Source of the DNA: Billgrantia endophytica
Lineage (GTDB): Bacteria > Pseudomonadota > Gammaproteobacteria > Pseudomonadales > Halomonadaceae
DNA: 64,000 bases
NCBI RefSeq assembly: GCF_002879615.1
Contig: NZ_PNRF01000027.1
Span: 1-64,000 of the forward strand
Direction: 5' to 3'
Below the pieces are notes generated by a model. It saw only the letters and a list, made by a program, of their open reading frames with translations, made no database searches and was not told the origin of the DNA. A program made the translations under genes and the position numbers. Shown here piece by piece: positions 26,208-35,259 of the stretch. Position 1 is the first letter of the stretch. Each line of letters begins with the position of its first letter.

Positions 26208-26978
26208 TCAACGACCCGGTCGAATCACGTCGGCAACCGAGGCCGCCATGGCACCCTTCAAGGAGGCGGGAGCCAGGGCGGCAGCGCCGCCACTGGCGTT
26301 GGCAAAGCGGCGCAATGCCGACACGTCCTCGACCTCGACGCAGTTGCGCTCGCAGTGCACGCCCACCTCCCTGAGGCGGGCCATTGCCCGTGAGAAACTC
26401 TCCGGTTTCATGCCAAGGCGCCCGGCTATCAGCATCTTGTCGCAGGGCAGGCAGACGGTGGCACGCCGGGCGTCGCAGGGGCACAGCGAGACGATGAAGG
26501 TCGCCAGGCGCTGGTAGGTAGGCTGGTTGGTGAGCTGATCGAGCTGACGCACCAGGTAGCGCAGCATGCCCGAGAGGTTGGCCAGCAGGTTGAGCGCCAG
26601 GCCATGATTCCGTTCGAGCGTGGTCAGGAAATGCTCCGCGGTGAAGATCAGCAGCCGGGCGTCCTCGGCCACCGCGGCATGAACCGGAAAGCCCAGACGG
26701 TCGAACATGGCCGCCTCGGCGAACGACTCGCCCCGGGTGAACAGCCCCACCATGCACTCGTTGCCGTCGGGGCTTTCCCGGAACAGCTTCACCCAGCCGC
26801 CGAGTACCACATAGAAACGGTCCGCCGGCTCCCCTTCACTGAACAGCAGGGTGCCACGCCGATAACTGCGCTCCAGGGCCCCGCTGGTCAGCAGCGCCAG
26901 GGTCTCGTCTTCCAGTCCCGTGAACAGGGGTACCTGCCGGACGGCCTGAAGGGCCTCGCGGCTCAGCGGCGATGTCAT
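26208..26978 (-). CDS. dnr: Crp/Fnr-family denitrification regulator, Dnr-like
   Basis: 256 aa from the ATG at 26978 (MTSPLSREALQAVRQ). A cyclic-nucleotide-binding-like sensor domain (residues 15-125) and long dimerisation helix are followed by an HTH (IAGRLGMKPESFSRAMARLR) typical of Dnr-type NO regulators. It lacks the N-terminal cysteine cluster of FNR/Anr. It has a cysteine group at C166, C168, C176 and C179 (CPC...CLPC) between dimer helix and HTH. It is 28 bases after ccmI and directly upstream of nirS, and is the natural candidate to bind the boxes seen here. Confidence 0.88.
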   Translation of the reverse strand: MTSPLSREALQAVRQVPLFTGLEDETLALLTSGALERSYRRGTLLFSEGEPADRFYVVLGGWVKLFRESPDGNECMVGLFTRGESFAEAAMFDRLGFPVHAAVAEDARLLIFTAEHFLTTLERNHGLALNLLANLSGMLRYLVRQLDQLTNQPTYQRLATFIVSLCPCDARRATVCLPCDKMLIAGRLGMKPESFSRAMARLREVGVHCERNCVEVEDVSALRRFANASGGAAALAPASLKGAMAASVADVIRPGR

Positions 26979-27006
26979 GACCACCTCCTCGATTTCGTCT
27001 TCACAT

Positions 27007-27918
27007 TCAGCCCTCCGCAGCGGCCTGTTCCACCTGGGACAGGTTGCCTCGAATGACGCCGGCTTCCGGAGAGTCGGCCGGCAACACCCCAAGCAGACGC
27101 TCCCAGTGCCGCCGTGCGGCACCCAGATCCGCTTCCTCGAACGCCAGGGAACCGGCCATCCACAGCCCCTGGGCGTGGTCGGGATCAATGGCCAGGGCCC
27201 GCTCGATCAGGATCGCCGGCTCGCCGCCCATGCTGCCCTGACGCTCGGCCAGGACATCGGCATAACGGGTCAGCAGATCGGGGGCGCGCTCTCCGCCGTG
27301 GGCCATGGCCTCGCGGAAGGCACGCTCTGCCGCGGCCAGGTCATCCAGGAAGACCAGGGTTCGGCCCAGCAATACCCAGTCTTCGAGTTCGCCAGGATTC
27401 TGGGCCAGGCGCCCTTGCAGCTGCCGGGAGAGCATTTCGAACTGGCGCCGCATCGACGCCTCGGAGGCCGGTGGTGCCGTGGCGGCCGTCTGGCTCTCCC
27501 CCGGTGGCAGCCGGGTCGCGAAGACGTCCTCGGCATGACCCACGCTCAGGTAGATACCCATGGCCATGAACGGCAGCACGGCGACACTGACGAAAACCGC
27601 CATTCCGGCCACTCGCTGCGGGCCACGGCCCCGTTCGGGCCGGGTCGGGCTGGCAACGGCTTCATCCGGCTCGATGGCGCCGCTGTCGAGCAGCTCCCGT
27701 TCGAGATCGGCCAGGGCGGAGTCGTACTGCGACTGGGTCAGGGTGCCCGTCGCCAGGTCCTGGTCGAGCTCGCGAACCCGGTCGCGATGGACCGCCAGGT
27801 TGATTGCCCGGCGGAAGTGGACCCGCTGCTGGCGAGGTTCGCGCAGCAGCGGGTAAACCACGAAGGCCAGTGCCGCCACACACAGCGTCAGGGCCAACAT
27901 CAGGAACATTCCGTTCAT
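27007..27918 (-). CDS. ccmI: Cytochrome c maturation protein CcmI
   Basis: 303-aa inner-membrane protein that holds apocytochrome c for haem attachment. Two N-terminal membrane segments (MFLMLALTLCVAALAFVVYPL and VAGMAVFVSVAVLPFMAMGI) flank the family's cytoplasmic leucine-rich stretch. The periplasmic part is a TPR domain (GELEDWVLLGRTLVFLDDL, DLLTRYADVLAERQG). It ends the ccmF-G-H-I gene set and is 18 bases past ccmH. Confidence 0.9.
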   Translation of the reverse strand: MNGMFLMLALTLCVAALAFVVYPLLREPRQQRVHFRRAINLAVHRDRVRELDQDLATGTLTQSQYDSALADLERELLDSGAIEPDEAVASPTRPERGRGPQRVAGMAVFVSVAVLPFMAMGIYLSVGHAEDVFATRLPPGESQTAATAPPASEASMRRQFEMLSRQLQGRLAQNPGELEDWVLLGRTLVFLDDLAAAERAFREAMAHGGERAPDLLTRYADVLAERQGSMGGEPAILIERALAIDPDHAQGLWMAGSLAFEEADLGAARRHWERLLGVLPADSPEAGVIRGNLSQVEQAAAEG

Positions 27919-27936
27919 CTCATGGCCTCCAGGTAA

Positions 27937-28425
27937 TCACTCGCCACTGCGCAGCCGCTGCAGCGTCTCGCGCTCCCGCTCGGTGAACTCGGGACGCTGA
28001 ACCATGCGCTTGCGTCCGCAAATGACTCGCCACCAGACGCCCACGCCAACCAGCATCAGCAGAAAGGGGCTGGCCCACAGCAGGGCGGTATTGGCCTGCA
28101 GTGGCGGCCGGTAGCGCACGTAGTCGCCGTAACGTTGCACCATGAAACCGATGATCGAATCGGCATCGTGGCCGGCCAGGGTCATGTCATGGACCCGGCG
28201 ACGCATGTCGGCGGCAAGCTCGGCGTTGGATTCGTGGATGGTTTCGCTCTGGCAGACCGTGCAGCGCAGCTCGCGCACCAGGGTCTCGTACTGGTGCCGC
28301 TGGGCCTGGGTCTCGAACTCGATCGGCTCGCCGATGGCCAGCGCCACGGCAAGTCCCGCTGGCAACAGCCAGGCGGTCAGCCAGAGCGGTATACCAATGA
28401 AGGCATGGAAGAGTCGCCGTTTCAT
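27937..28425 (-). CDS. ccmH: Cytochrome c maturation protein CcmH
   Basis: Thiol-disulfide protein that reduces apocytochrome c. 162 aa from the ATG at 28425 (MKRRLFHAFIGIPLW), overlapping the ccmG stop. Signal/anchor at the N-terminus, redox motif LRCTVCQSETI with the family's CxxC, then HDMTLAGHDADSIIGFMVQRYGDYV, and a C-terminal membrane helix. This is the short CcmH form; the TPR part is the separate ccmI gene. Confidence 0.93.
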   Translation of the reverse strand: MKRRLFHAFIGIPLWLTAWLLPAGLAVALAIGEPIEFETQAQRHQYETLVRELRCTVCQSETIHESNAELAADMRRRVHDMTLAGHDADSIIGFMVQRYGDYVRYRPPLQANTALLWASPFLLMLVGVGVWWRVICGRKRMVQRPEFTERERETLQRLRSGE

Positions 28426-29000
28426 GACCGTGCGACCCTCCTGCCGTCGGCTCCGTGCCGCTCGGTTCGGAGCTGCTCCGCTCTGAGCTTGTCGACCAGC
28501 GGAAGCACCTCGTCGAGCAGCAACTGACGCGTCAGCAGTCCGATACGCTTGTAGCGGATCACCCCTTCGGCATCGAGGACATAGGTCTCGGGCGTGGCAT
28601 AGACACCCCAATCCATCCCGGCGTCGCCCCGCGGATCATAGGCAATGGTCTGGTAGGGGTTGTCGCTGAGCGCAAGGTAGCGCAGCGCCGATTCGCGCTC
28701 GTCGCGGTAGTTGAAGGCGTGGATGGGAATACCGCCGCGGGCCAGCTCCATGAGCAGCGGCTTCTCGGAGCGGCAGGTGCTGCACCAGGTGGCCCAGACG
28801 TTGACCAGGGCCACCTCGCCGATGAAATCCTGCTCGGTAAGGATGCGGCTGGCGTCTTCCAGCGACTCCAGCTCGAAGGCCGGGGCCGGCTTGCCCACCA
28901 GCGGCGAGGGCAGGTCGCGGGAGTTCAACCCCAGACCAAGGAACAGCAGCCCGAGCAGTGCCGCCACCGCCACCAGCGGAATCAGGATACGCAGGTTCAT
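28422..29000 (-). CDS. ccmG: Thioredoxin-like cytochrome c maturation protein CcmG/DsbE
   Basis: Membrane-anchored periplasmic thioredoxin that passes electrons to CcmH and apocytochrome. 192 aa from the ATG at 29000 (MNLRILIPLVAVAAL). Active site WATWCSTCRSE (CxxC) and the conserved cis-Pro region GVYATPETYVL. It overlaps both ccmF and ccmH by a few bases. Confidence 0.94.
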   Translation of the reverse strand: MNLRILIPLVAVAALLGLLFLGLGLNSRDLPSPLVGKPAPAFELESLEDASRILTEQDFIGEVALVNVWATWCSTCRSEKPLLMELARGGIPIHAFNYRDERESALRYLALSDNPYQTIAYDPRGDAGMDWGVYATPETYVLDAEGVIRYKRIGLLTRQLLLDEVLPLVDKLRAEQLRTERHGADGRRVARS

Positions 29001-30997
29001 CAGGTGGTCACCCCGCGAGACGGGCTCTGTACGGCCTGATGCTGGACGTCGGTGGCCCGGTTGCGAACCAGCCGGTAGCGCCTGTCGGACGCGGCCAGCA
29101 GCCCACCGAGGGAAAGCAGGATGGCCCCGGTCCACATCCAGAACATGTAGGGCTTGTAATAGAGGCGGAAGCTCCAGGCATCGCCCACCAGGCGCTCGCC
29201 CAGGGAGACGTAGACGTCGCGGGTCGCCCCGCGGTGCAGCGAAGCCTGGTTCATGGGGTTCCGGGGCTGGGTATCGTAGTAGCGCCGCTGGGGCAGCAGG
29301 GTGGCGACTGGCCGGCCGTCACGGGTCACTTCGACAACGGCCTGATCGGCATTCCAGTTGGGGCCCCGCGCACTCTCCATGCGATGAAGGGTGAAATCGT
29401 AACCGGCAGCGGAGGCGGTCTGGCCGGGCGCCATGCGCACGTCGCGCTCGACCTCGTAGGTATTCACCATGGCGATGGCCACCACGATCATCGCCAGCCC
29501 CACATGGGCCAGGTGCATCCCCATGAAGCTCGGCCGCAGGACCTTGCGCAGCCTTGCGGACAGCGGCTGGCGGCTGGAACCCAGGCGCTTGTGGATATCC
29601 AGCAGCGCGGTGAGGACGATCCAGATGGCCAGCATCAGCGACAGCGCGGTCAGCGGCCGCCAGACGCCCGCCGTCAGTGGCCAGAGCCCGCCGGCGATGG
29701 CGCTGACCAGCAGTGCCCAGCGCAGCTGGCGAAAGGTGTCGCTCGGACTGGCCTGCTTCCACATCACCACGGGGCCCAGGCCGATCAGGAACAGCAGCGG
29801 CAGCATCAACGGCGCGAAGACCGCATCGAAGTAGGGAGGGCCCACGGAAATCTTGCCCAGCCCGAAGGCGTCCAGCGCCAGCGGATAGAGGGTACCGATG
29901 AACACCGCGGCACAGGCCACCGCCAGCAGCGCGTTGTTGGCCATCAGCAGCGACTCCCGGGAATACCAGGCGAAGGAGCCGCCCAGCCCCACCTTGGGCG
30001 CTCGCCAGGCATAGAGCGTCAGCGACCCCAGCAGCGTGAGGCTCAGCATGCCGAGGATGAAGACGCCGCGCTCCGGGTCGGTGGCGAAGGCGTGAACCGA
30101 GGTGATGACGCCCGATCGCACGATGAAGGCACCGAGCACGGTCAGGGCGAAGGTGATGATCGCCAGCATCAGGGTCCAGACCTTGAAGCCGCCGCGCTTT
30201 TCCGTCACCGCCAGGGAGTGGATCAGCGCGGTGGCGGTCAGCCAGGGCAGGAAGGAGGCGTTCTCCACCGGATCCCAGAACCACCAGCCGCCCCAGCCCA
30301 GCTCATAGTAGGCCCACCAGGAGCCAACGGCGATGCCCAGGGTGAGGAACACCCAGGCCACGGTGGTCCAGGGGCGCGACCAGCGGGCCCAGGCGGCATC
30401 CAGCCGCCCCCCGATCAGCGCGGCAATGGCAAAGGCAAAGACCACGGCGGTACCCACATAGCCCATGTAGAGCAGCGGCGGATGCAGGATCATGCCGGGG
30501 TCCTGCAGCAGCGGATTCATGCCGCGGCCATCCAGGGGCCCTGGAACGATGCGATCGAAGGGGTTCGAGGTAAAGACCGTGAAGGCAATGAAGCCCACAG
30601 AGACCATGCCCAGCACGGCCAGGACCCGGGCCAGCATTTCCCGGGGCAGCGACTGGCTGAAGATCGCGACCGCAACGCCCCAGGCCCCCAACAGCAGTAC
30701 CCACAGCAGCAGCGACCCCTCATGGCCTCCCCACACCGCGGTGACCTTGTAGATCATCGGCTGGCCGAGGCTGGAGTGGCTGGCCACATAGCGAACCGAG
30801 AAGTCGCCGACCGCGAAGGCCCAGACCAGCAACGCAAAGGAGAGCGCCAGAAAGACGAACTGGCCGGTGGCCAGGAAACGCGCCGTGCGTATCAACCGTG
30901 GATTACCGAGCCATACGCCCACCAGCGGTAGTACGCTCTGGAGAGCTGCCAGGCACAGCGCCAGGATCAGTGCAACGTTGCCGAGTTCCGCCACCAT
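29000..30997 (-). CDS. ccmF: Cytochrome c haem lyase subunit CcmF
   Basis: Large polytopic membrane protein (665 aa) that ligates haem to apocytochromes. The tryptophan-rich WWD segment is visible (WAYYELGWGGWWFWDPVENASFLPW), together with GGHEGSLLLWVLLLG and many helices. It is the first gene of the ccmFGHI-dnr-nirS gene string. The haem-delivery genes ccmABCDE are not found upstream, so they must be elsewhere or this set is a second, partial one. Confidence 0.95.
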   Translation of the reverse strand: MVAELGNVALILALCLAALQSVLPLVGVWLGNPRLIRTARFLATGQFVFLALSFALLVWAFAVGDFSVRYVASHSSLGQPMIYKVTAVWGGHEGSLLLWVLLLGAWGVAVAIFSQSLPREMLARVLAVLGMVSVGFIAFTVFTSNPFDRIVPGPLDGRGMNPLLQDPGMILHPPLLYMGYVGTAVVFAFAIAALIGGRLDAAWARWSRPWTTVAWVFLTLGIAVGSWWAYYELGWGGWWFWDPVENASFLPWLTATALIHSLAVTEKRGGFKVWTLMLAIITFALTVLGAFIVRSGVITSVHAFATDPERGVFILGMLSLTLLGSLTLYAWRAPKVGLGGSFAWYSRESLLMANNALLAVACAAVFIGTLYPLALDAFGLGKISVGPPYFDAVFAPLMLPLLFLIGLGPVVMWKQASPSDTFRQLRWALLVSAIAGGLWPLTAGVWRPLTALSLMLAIWIVLTALLDIHKRLGSSRQPLSARLRKVLRPSFMGMHLAHVGLAMIVVAIAMVNTYEVERDVRMAPGQTASAAGYDFTLHRMESARGPNWNADQAVVEVTRDGRPVATLLPQRRYYDTQPRNPMNQASLHRGATRDVYVSLGERLVGDAWSFRLYYKPYMFWMWTGAILLSLGGLLAASDRRYRLVRNRATDVQHQAVQSPSRGVTT

Positions 30998-31187
30998 GGG
31001 TTGGCTACCTCCTGCCTGTCCCCGGCTCGGAAAGGATCCTCTGTCAGCCGGTCACGATCTGGGCCTCATGGCCGAGTCCCACATCGGGCTCCGTAGAGCG
31101 ATAAAGAGGCCTCGACCTGCATGAATCGAATGGTCCGGCGAACGGCGGATAAAAGCCATACTGAATGCATCTTTACTCCCGGCGCAT

Positions 31188-31201
31188 GTGACCCACGTCA
31201 A
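31188..31201 (-). promoter_or_regulatory. Dnr/FNR-type box upstream of ccmF
   Basis: GTGACCCACGTCAA (read on the plus strand), one base from consensus and nearly identical to the nos box at 12502. It lies about 190 bp from ccmF and 160 bp from ppiA, which are divergent. No strong -10 sits exactly 32 bp away in the ccmF direction (CAGTAT is close). Regulation of ccm by the denitrification regulator is plausible but not certain. Nothing else was recognised in 30998-31360. Confidence 0.5.
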
Positions 31202-31360
31202 ACAATCCGCCGCGGTCGGATGTCGCGCCATCGCCGGAAGCGTCAAAAGCCTGACAACGCGGGTCTCTGGCCGTAAGCTAGGCGCACCATGCCGATCCCT
31301 GGTCATATCGATCCTGCGCATCCGTCATTCATCTCTTTCGTTCATAAACAGGAGCCACTC

Positions 31361-31933
31361 GTGCTGAAGCGAACCCTGATGACCCTTCTCGTTGCCGGCA
31401 CCCTGCCACTGGCCGCCCAGGCCAATGCCCATGACGCCGATGTCATCCTGCACACCAGCCATGGCGAGATCGCCATCGAGCTGTTCCAGGAGCAGGCCCC
31501 CGAGAGCGTCGACAACTTCCTGGCCTACGTTCAGGACGGCCACTACGACGGCACCGTCTTCCACCGGGTGATCGACGGCTTCATGATCCAGGGCGGCGGC
31601 TTCGACGAGGACTTCCGCCAGAAGCCCACCCGCGATCCGATCACCAACGAAGCCGACAATCGCCTGAAAAACGAACGTGGCACCCTGGCCATGGCGCGCA
31701 CCGGCGCTCCACACTCTGCCACCGCCCAGTTCTTCATCAACGTGGCCGACAACGCGTCTCTCGACCACCAGGGCACCCACTCCGGTCAGGCATGGGGCTA
31801 TGCGGTGTTCGGTCGAGTGGTGGACGGCATGGACGTGGTGGACACCATTCGTGCGGTACCCACCACCACCCGGGGCCCGTTCCAGGACGTGCCCGCCGAA
31901 CCGGTGATCATCGAGCGCGCCGAACTGCGCTAG
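31361..31933 (+). CDS. ppiA: Periplasmic cyclophilin-type peptidyl-prolyl isomerase
   Basis: Catalyses proline cis-trans isomerisation during folding of exported proteins. I place the start at the GTG at 31361, because it has AGGAG seven bases upstream and gives a neat signal peptide (LKRTLMTLLVAGTLPLAAQANA). 190 aa. Cyclophilin motifs are YDGTVFHRVIDGFMIQGG, GTLAMART, SATAQFFINVADN and AVFGRVVDGMDVV. It is transcribed divergently from ccmF and ends in a strong hairpin. Confidence 0.93.
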   Translation: MLKRTLMTLLVAGTLPLAAQANAHDADVILHTSHGEIAIELFQEQAPESVDNFLAYVQDGHYDGTVFHRVIDGFMIQGGGFDEDFRQKPTRDPITNEADNRLKNERGTLAMARTGAPHSATAQFFINVADNASLDHQGTHSGQAWGYAVFGRVVDGMDVVDTIRAVPTTTRGPFQDVPAEPVIIERAELR

Positions 31934-31961
31934 GCTCGCTGCGAGCGCTCGGCTGGAAACG

Positions 31962-31997
31962 ACGGCGCCCCGTCACCATGCGGTGACGGGGCGCCGT
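31962..31997. terminator. Perfect 16-bp hairpin between ppiA and vanZ
   Basis: ACGGCGCCCCGTCACC pairs exactly with the right arm around ATGC. It sits between two convergent genes and can terminate both directions. A T-run is lacking, but the stem is unusually strong. Confidence 0.75.
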
Positions 31998-32038
31998 GAC
32001 ATGACGATCTGTCAGGCGGTTGACCAACCGGCCAGCCA

Positions 32039-32425
32039 CTAAGGTGAGGGTTGTAAAACGCTCCGGCGCAAAGCGTGCAGCACCAGCAGCCCCGTCGCCG
32101 CACCCAGCGTATTGGCGAGTATGTCCCCCCAATCGCCACCGCTGCGGTCGGGTACCGGGATCTGGGCATATTCGATGACGATACCGTAGAGCACCACCGC
32201 CACGAAGGCCCGCCTCAATCTCACTCCGGCGAGACCCACCAGCCACGCCAGGCCGCCATAGCCGACGAAGTGGTTGAACTTGTCCCAGGGCAGCGTGTCG
32301 GGCATCTCGCTGCCCGGGGTCAGGCTGCCGATGGCGATGACCACGGCACCCAGAACGGCCAACACCGCCCAGAGGCGGTGTCGATCATGCCAACGCTGCA
32401 GCCAGTGTCCTTGACGATCAGGCAT
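32039..32425 (-). CDS. VanZ-like membrane protein
   Basis: 128 aa from the ATG at 32425 ([14 protein letters not shown]); an alternative GTG lies six codons upstream. Four hydrophobic segments and the VanZ-family pattern ([45 protein letters not shown]). The family is named for a glycopeptide-resistance gene, but most members, like this one, have unknown roles. It overlaps the end of hemE by eight bases, suggesting coupling. Confidence 0.82.
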   Translation of the reverse strand: MPDRQGHWLQRWHDRHRLWAVLAVLGAVVIAIGSLTPGSEMPDTLPWDKFNHFVGYGGLAWLVGLAGVRLRRAFVAVVLYGIVIEYAQIPVPDRSGGDWGDILANTLGAATGLLVLHALRRSVLQPSP

Positions 32426-33500
32426 TCTGGTGCTGGATGGCACGGTGATACTGCGGGCTCAGCTCATTCAACGCCTCCATGAAGGCGGTGACATTGTCCG
32501 GATTGGTGAACTGGCTGATGCCGTGGCCCAGATTGAAGACATGGCCAGGGCCGGAGCCATAGCTGTCGAGGATCCGCCCCACTTCGGCGCGAATGGCCGC
32601 CGGACGGGCGAACAGCACGTTGGGGTCCAGGTTACCCTGCAACGCCACCTTGTGGCCGACTCGGGCGCGGGCATCGGAAAGCTCCGTCGTCCAGTCGATG
32701 CCCAGGGCATCGGGTCCGGCCAGCGCCAGGTCCTCGAGCCACTGCCCTCCGTTCTTGGTGAACAGGATCACCGGCACGCGGCGACCGTCGTGCTCGCGGA
32801 TCAGACCGGCAACGATCTGCTCCATGTAGCGCAGCGAGAACTCCAGATAGGCCGGCGTCGAGAGCACGCCGCCCCAGGTATCGAAGATCTGCACCGCCTG
32901 GGCACCGGCACGGATCTGGGCGTTCAGGTAGTCGGTAACGGTGTGAGCCAGGGTGTCGAGCAGTTGATGCATCGCATCCGGATTGTCGTAGAGCATGGTC
33001 TTCACGTGGCGGAAGTCCTTGCTCGAGCTGCCTTCGACCATATACGTGGCCAGCGTCCAGGGGCTGCCGGAGAAACCGATCAGCGGCACGCGGCCGTTGA
33101 GTTCGCGACGAATGGTCGAGACGGCCCGCATCACGTAGTCCAGGTCGCGCTCGGCATCCGGCGCCTTGAGCGCCTCCACGTCGGCCACGGTACGCACCGG
33201 CTTGCGGAACTTCGGCCCCTCGCCGGTCTCGAAGTAGAGCCCCAACCCCATGGCATCGGGAATGGTGAGGATATCCGAGAACAGGATGGCGGCATCCAGC
33301 GGATAGCGCTCCAGCGGCTGCAGCGTCACTTCACAGGCCAGGTCGTGGTTGCGGCACAGGTCCATGAAATCGCCGGCTTCGGCGCGGGTGGCGCGGTACT
33401 CCGGCAGGTAACGGCCGGCCTGGCGCATCATCCATACCGGCGTACGGTCTACCGGCTGACGCGACAGGGCGCGCAGAAAACGATCGTTCTTGAGATCCAT
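32418..33500 (-). CDS. hemE: Uroporphyrinogen decarboxylase
   Basis: Converts uroporphyrinogen III to coproporphyrinogen III, the substrate of HemN/HemF. 360 aa from the ATG at 33500 ([12 protein letters not shown]), the start that matches the E. coli protein; a second ATG four codons upstream has no good ribosome site. Signatures are [15 protein letters not shown] near the N-terminus, the conserved Asp in [16 protein letters not shown], and [10 protein letters not shown]. It is divergent from ribA. Confidence 0.96.
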   Translation of the reverse strand: MDLKNDRFLRALSRQPVDRTPVWMMRQAGRYLPEYRATRAEAGDFMDLCRNHDLACEVTLQPLERYPLDAAILFSDILTIPDAMGLGLYFETGEGPKFRKPVRTVADVEALKAPDAERDLDYVMRAVSTIRRELNGRVPLIGFSGSPWTLATYMVEGSSSKDFRHVKTMLYDNPDAMHQLLDTLAHTVTDYLNAQIRAGAQAVQIFDTWGGVLSTPAYLEFSLRYMEQIVAGLIREHDGRRVPVILFTKNGGQWLEDLALAGPDALGIDWTTELSDARARVGHKVALQGNLDPNVLFARPAAIRAEVGRILDSYGSGPGHVFNLGHGISQFTNPDNVTAFMEALNELSPQYHRAIQHQNA

Positions 33501-33672
33501 GCAGGCAGTCATCCCCAGGAAATGTCGCCCCATTGTAGCGCATCAAAACGGCTCAGGCTTGACCGAGGCCAAGGTCCGGGGCCGGCTCCGGTCGTGAGCG
33601 CCGCCCGCGTTCCTGCTAGAATGCGAGCTTCATCTCCTACGGCACCACCGTGGTCTTTCACCGAGGTACTCC

Positions 33673-34308
33673 GTGACGATTCGATTCATCGCCGCCTCCC
33701 GGCTGCCCACTCCCTGGGCCACCTTCACCATGCATGGCTTCGAGGACGACGCCACCGGCAAGGATCACATCGCCTTGACGCTGGGCGACGTGGCCGATGG
33801 CGAGCCGGTGCTGGGGCGGGTGCACTCCGAGTGCCTGACCGGGGATGCCCTGTTCTCGATGCGCTGCGACTGCGGCTACCAGCTGCAGGAAGCGCTCAAG
33901 CGTATCGCCGACGAAGGGCGCGGCGTGCTGTTCTACCTGCGCCAGGAAGGGCGCGGCATCGGCCTGCTCAACAAGATCCGCGCCTACCATCTGCAGGACC
34001 AGGGTGCCGACACCGTGGAAGCCAACGAACAGTTGGGCTTCGGCGCCGACATGCGCCGCTATGACCTTTGCGTGCCAATGCTCGATCATCTGGGCGTCAC
34101 GGGCCTGCGATTGATGACCAATAACCCGCGCAAGGTCGACGCCCTGTCCCAGGCCGGCGTCATCGTGACGGAACGAGTTCCGCTCACCACCGGTCTCAAT
34201 CCTCATAACGAACACTATCTCTCCACCAAGGCCGGCAAGCTCGGCCACATGATGGCGCTGGGCGACTTCACCCAGGCCAGCGACGTGGATATCGAACGCA
34301 AGCCCTGA
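33673..34308 (+). CDS. ribA: GTP cyclohydrolase II
   Basis: First committed step of riboflavin synthesis, GTP to 2,5-diamino-6-ribosylamino-pyrimidinone phosphate. 211 aa from the GTG at 33673 with GAGG upstream. The zinc site [15 protein letters not shown] and the catalytic/GTP-binding [11 protein letters not shown] and [10 protein letters not shown] are present. A ribA-dxs-ispA-xseB neighbourhood is common in gammaproteobacteria; here trhA and the 35-45 kb island separate ribA from dxs. Confidence 0.96.
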   Translation: MTIRFIAASRLPTPWATFTMHGFEDDATGKDHIALTLGDVADGEPVLGRVHSECLTGDALFSMRCDCGYQLQEALKRIADEGRGVLFYLRQEGRGIGLLNKIRAYHLQDQGADTVEANEQLGFGADMRRYDLCVPMLDHLGVTGLRLMTNNPRKVDALSQAGVIVTERVPLTTGLNPHNEHYLSTKAGKLGHMMALGDFTQASDVDIERKP

Positions 34309-34354
34309 GCCAATACCGGTGTCGGGGAAACTCCGCGAAAGAAAGGAGCCCCCG

Positions 34355-35026
34355 ATGACGCGAATCTCAGCCGATGGCGAACACCTCTTCAGTGCCGCCG
34401 AGGAGCTACTGCACAGCATCAGCCATGGCGTCGGCGCCGTCTTCAGCCTGGCCGGTGTCACGGTACTGATCGTGCTGGCCAGCCTGGCCGCCGATATCGA
34501 CCCGTGGAAAATCACCGGGATCAGCCTCTATGGCGTCACCCTGGTGCTGCTCTATACGGCATCCACTCTCTACCATGGCGTCAACCATCCCCGCCTGAAG
34601 CGACGCCTCCAACACGTCGACCACTGCGCCATCTACCTGCTGATCGCCGGCACCTATACACCCTTCCTGCTGGTCAACATGCGTGGCCCTACCGGCTGGA
34701 CCCTGTTCGCCGCCGTCTGGTCCCTGGCGCTGGCCGGCATCGCCTGCAAGGTGCTGTGGCCCCACCGTTTCGCCGTGTTGCGCGTCGCCATCTATCTGGT
34801 CATGGGCTGGATGATCGTGCTGGCCAGCGGCGAGATGGCAGCGAGCCTTTCGACCAGCGGCATCGCCCTGCTGGCCGCGGGTGGCATCACCTACACCCTG
34901 GGCGTCATCTTCTATGCCATCCGCGCGATTCCGTACAACCACGCCATCTGGCACCTGTTCGTCATCGGCGGCAGCGTCTGCCACTACTTTGCGGTGTACG
35001 CCACCGTGCTGCCGCACGGGGCTTGA
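34355..35026 (+). CDS. trhA: TrhA/YqfA (hemolysin III, PAQR family) membrane protein
   Basis: Seven-helix inner-membrane protein, 223 aa from the ATG at 34355 with AAAGGAG upstream. PAQR-family metal-site histidines and context are visible: EELLHSISHGVGAVFSL at the start, STLYHG, LQHVDHCAIYLLIAGTYTPF, and a C-terminal HAIWHLFVIGGSVCHYF. Bacterial members have been linked to membrane energetics and fluidity; the name hemolysin III is historical. It is the last conserved gene before the island. Confidence 0.88.
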   Translation: MTRISADGEHLFSAAEELLHSISHGVGAVFSLAGVTVLIVLASLAADIDPWKITGISLYGVTLVLLYTASTLYHGVNHPRLKRRLQHVDHCAIYLLIAGTYTPFLLVNMRGPTGWTLFAAVWSLALAGIACKVLWPHRFAVLRVAIYLVMGWMIVLASGEMAASLSTSGIALLAAGGITYTLGVIFYAIRAIPYNHAIWHLFVIGGSVCHYFAVYATVLPHGA

Positions 35027-35094
35027 GTGGTCTGAGGAGCCGAACGTGACCAGGCTCGGGACTCAGCGCTTCTCGGCTGCGGCTTTTTCGCGCT

Positions 35095-35202
35095 CAATGG
35101 CCCATGGTCGACATGATGATAGTCATACTCGAGCCCGAGCTCCTCCAGGGTCTAGGCGACCCGTAGAGAACGGGACGGGGAAAAACCGTACAGCGTAATC
35201 AT
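35095..35202 (-). pseudogene. Glutathione S-transferase 5' remnant with in-frame stop
   Basis: From the ATG at 35202 the reading is MITLYGFSPSRSLRVA, a stop (TAG at 35152-35154 where GST proteins have Trp), then TLEELGLEYDYHHVD. This is the thioredoxin-fold N-terminus of a bacterial GST. The similarity ends after about 32 codons. GGAG lies before the ATG, so this was once a real start. Clearly non-functional. Confidence 0.7.
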
Positions 35203-35259
35203 CGAGTCACTCCAGGAACCGAGCGTCATGGCCGGTTGAAACCACGCGTTGTTCACTGA

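Noticed and set aside
28958..30931. Plus-strand ORF of 657 codons opposite ccmF
   Set aside because: Low-complexity Gln/Gly/Asp-rich translation opposite a conserved membrane protein gene; a frame artefact.
31188..31201. Box assigned to ppiA instead of ccmF
   Set aside because: A housekeeping folding factor is a less likely Dnr target than ccm; not excluded, because the box is between divergent genes.
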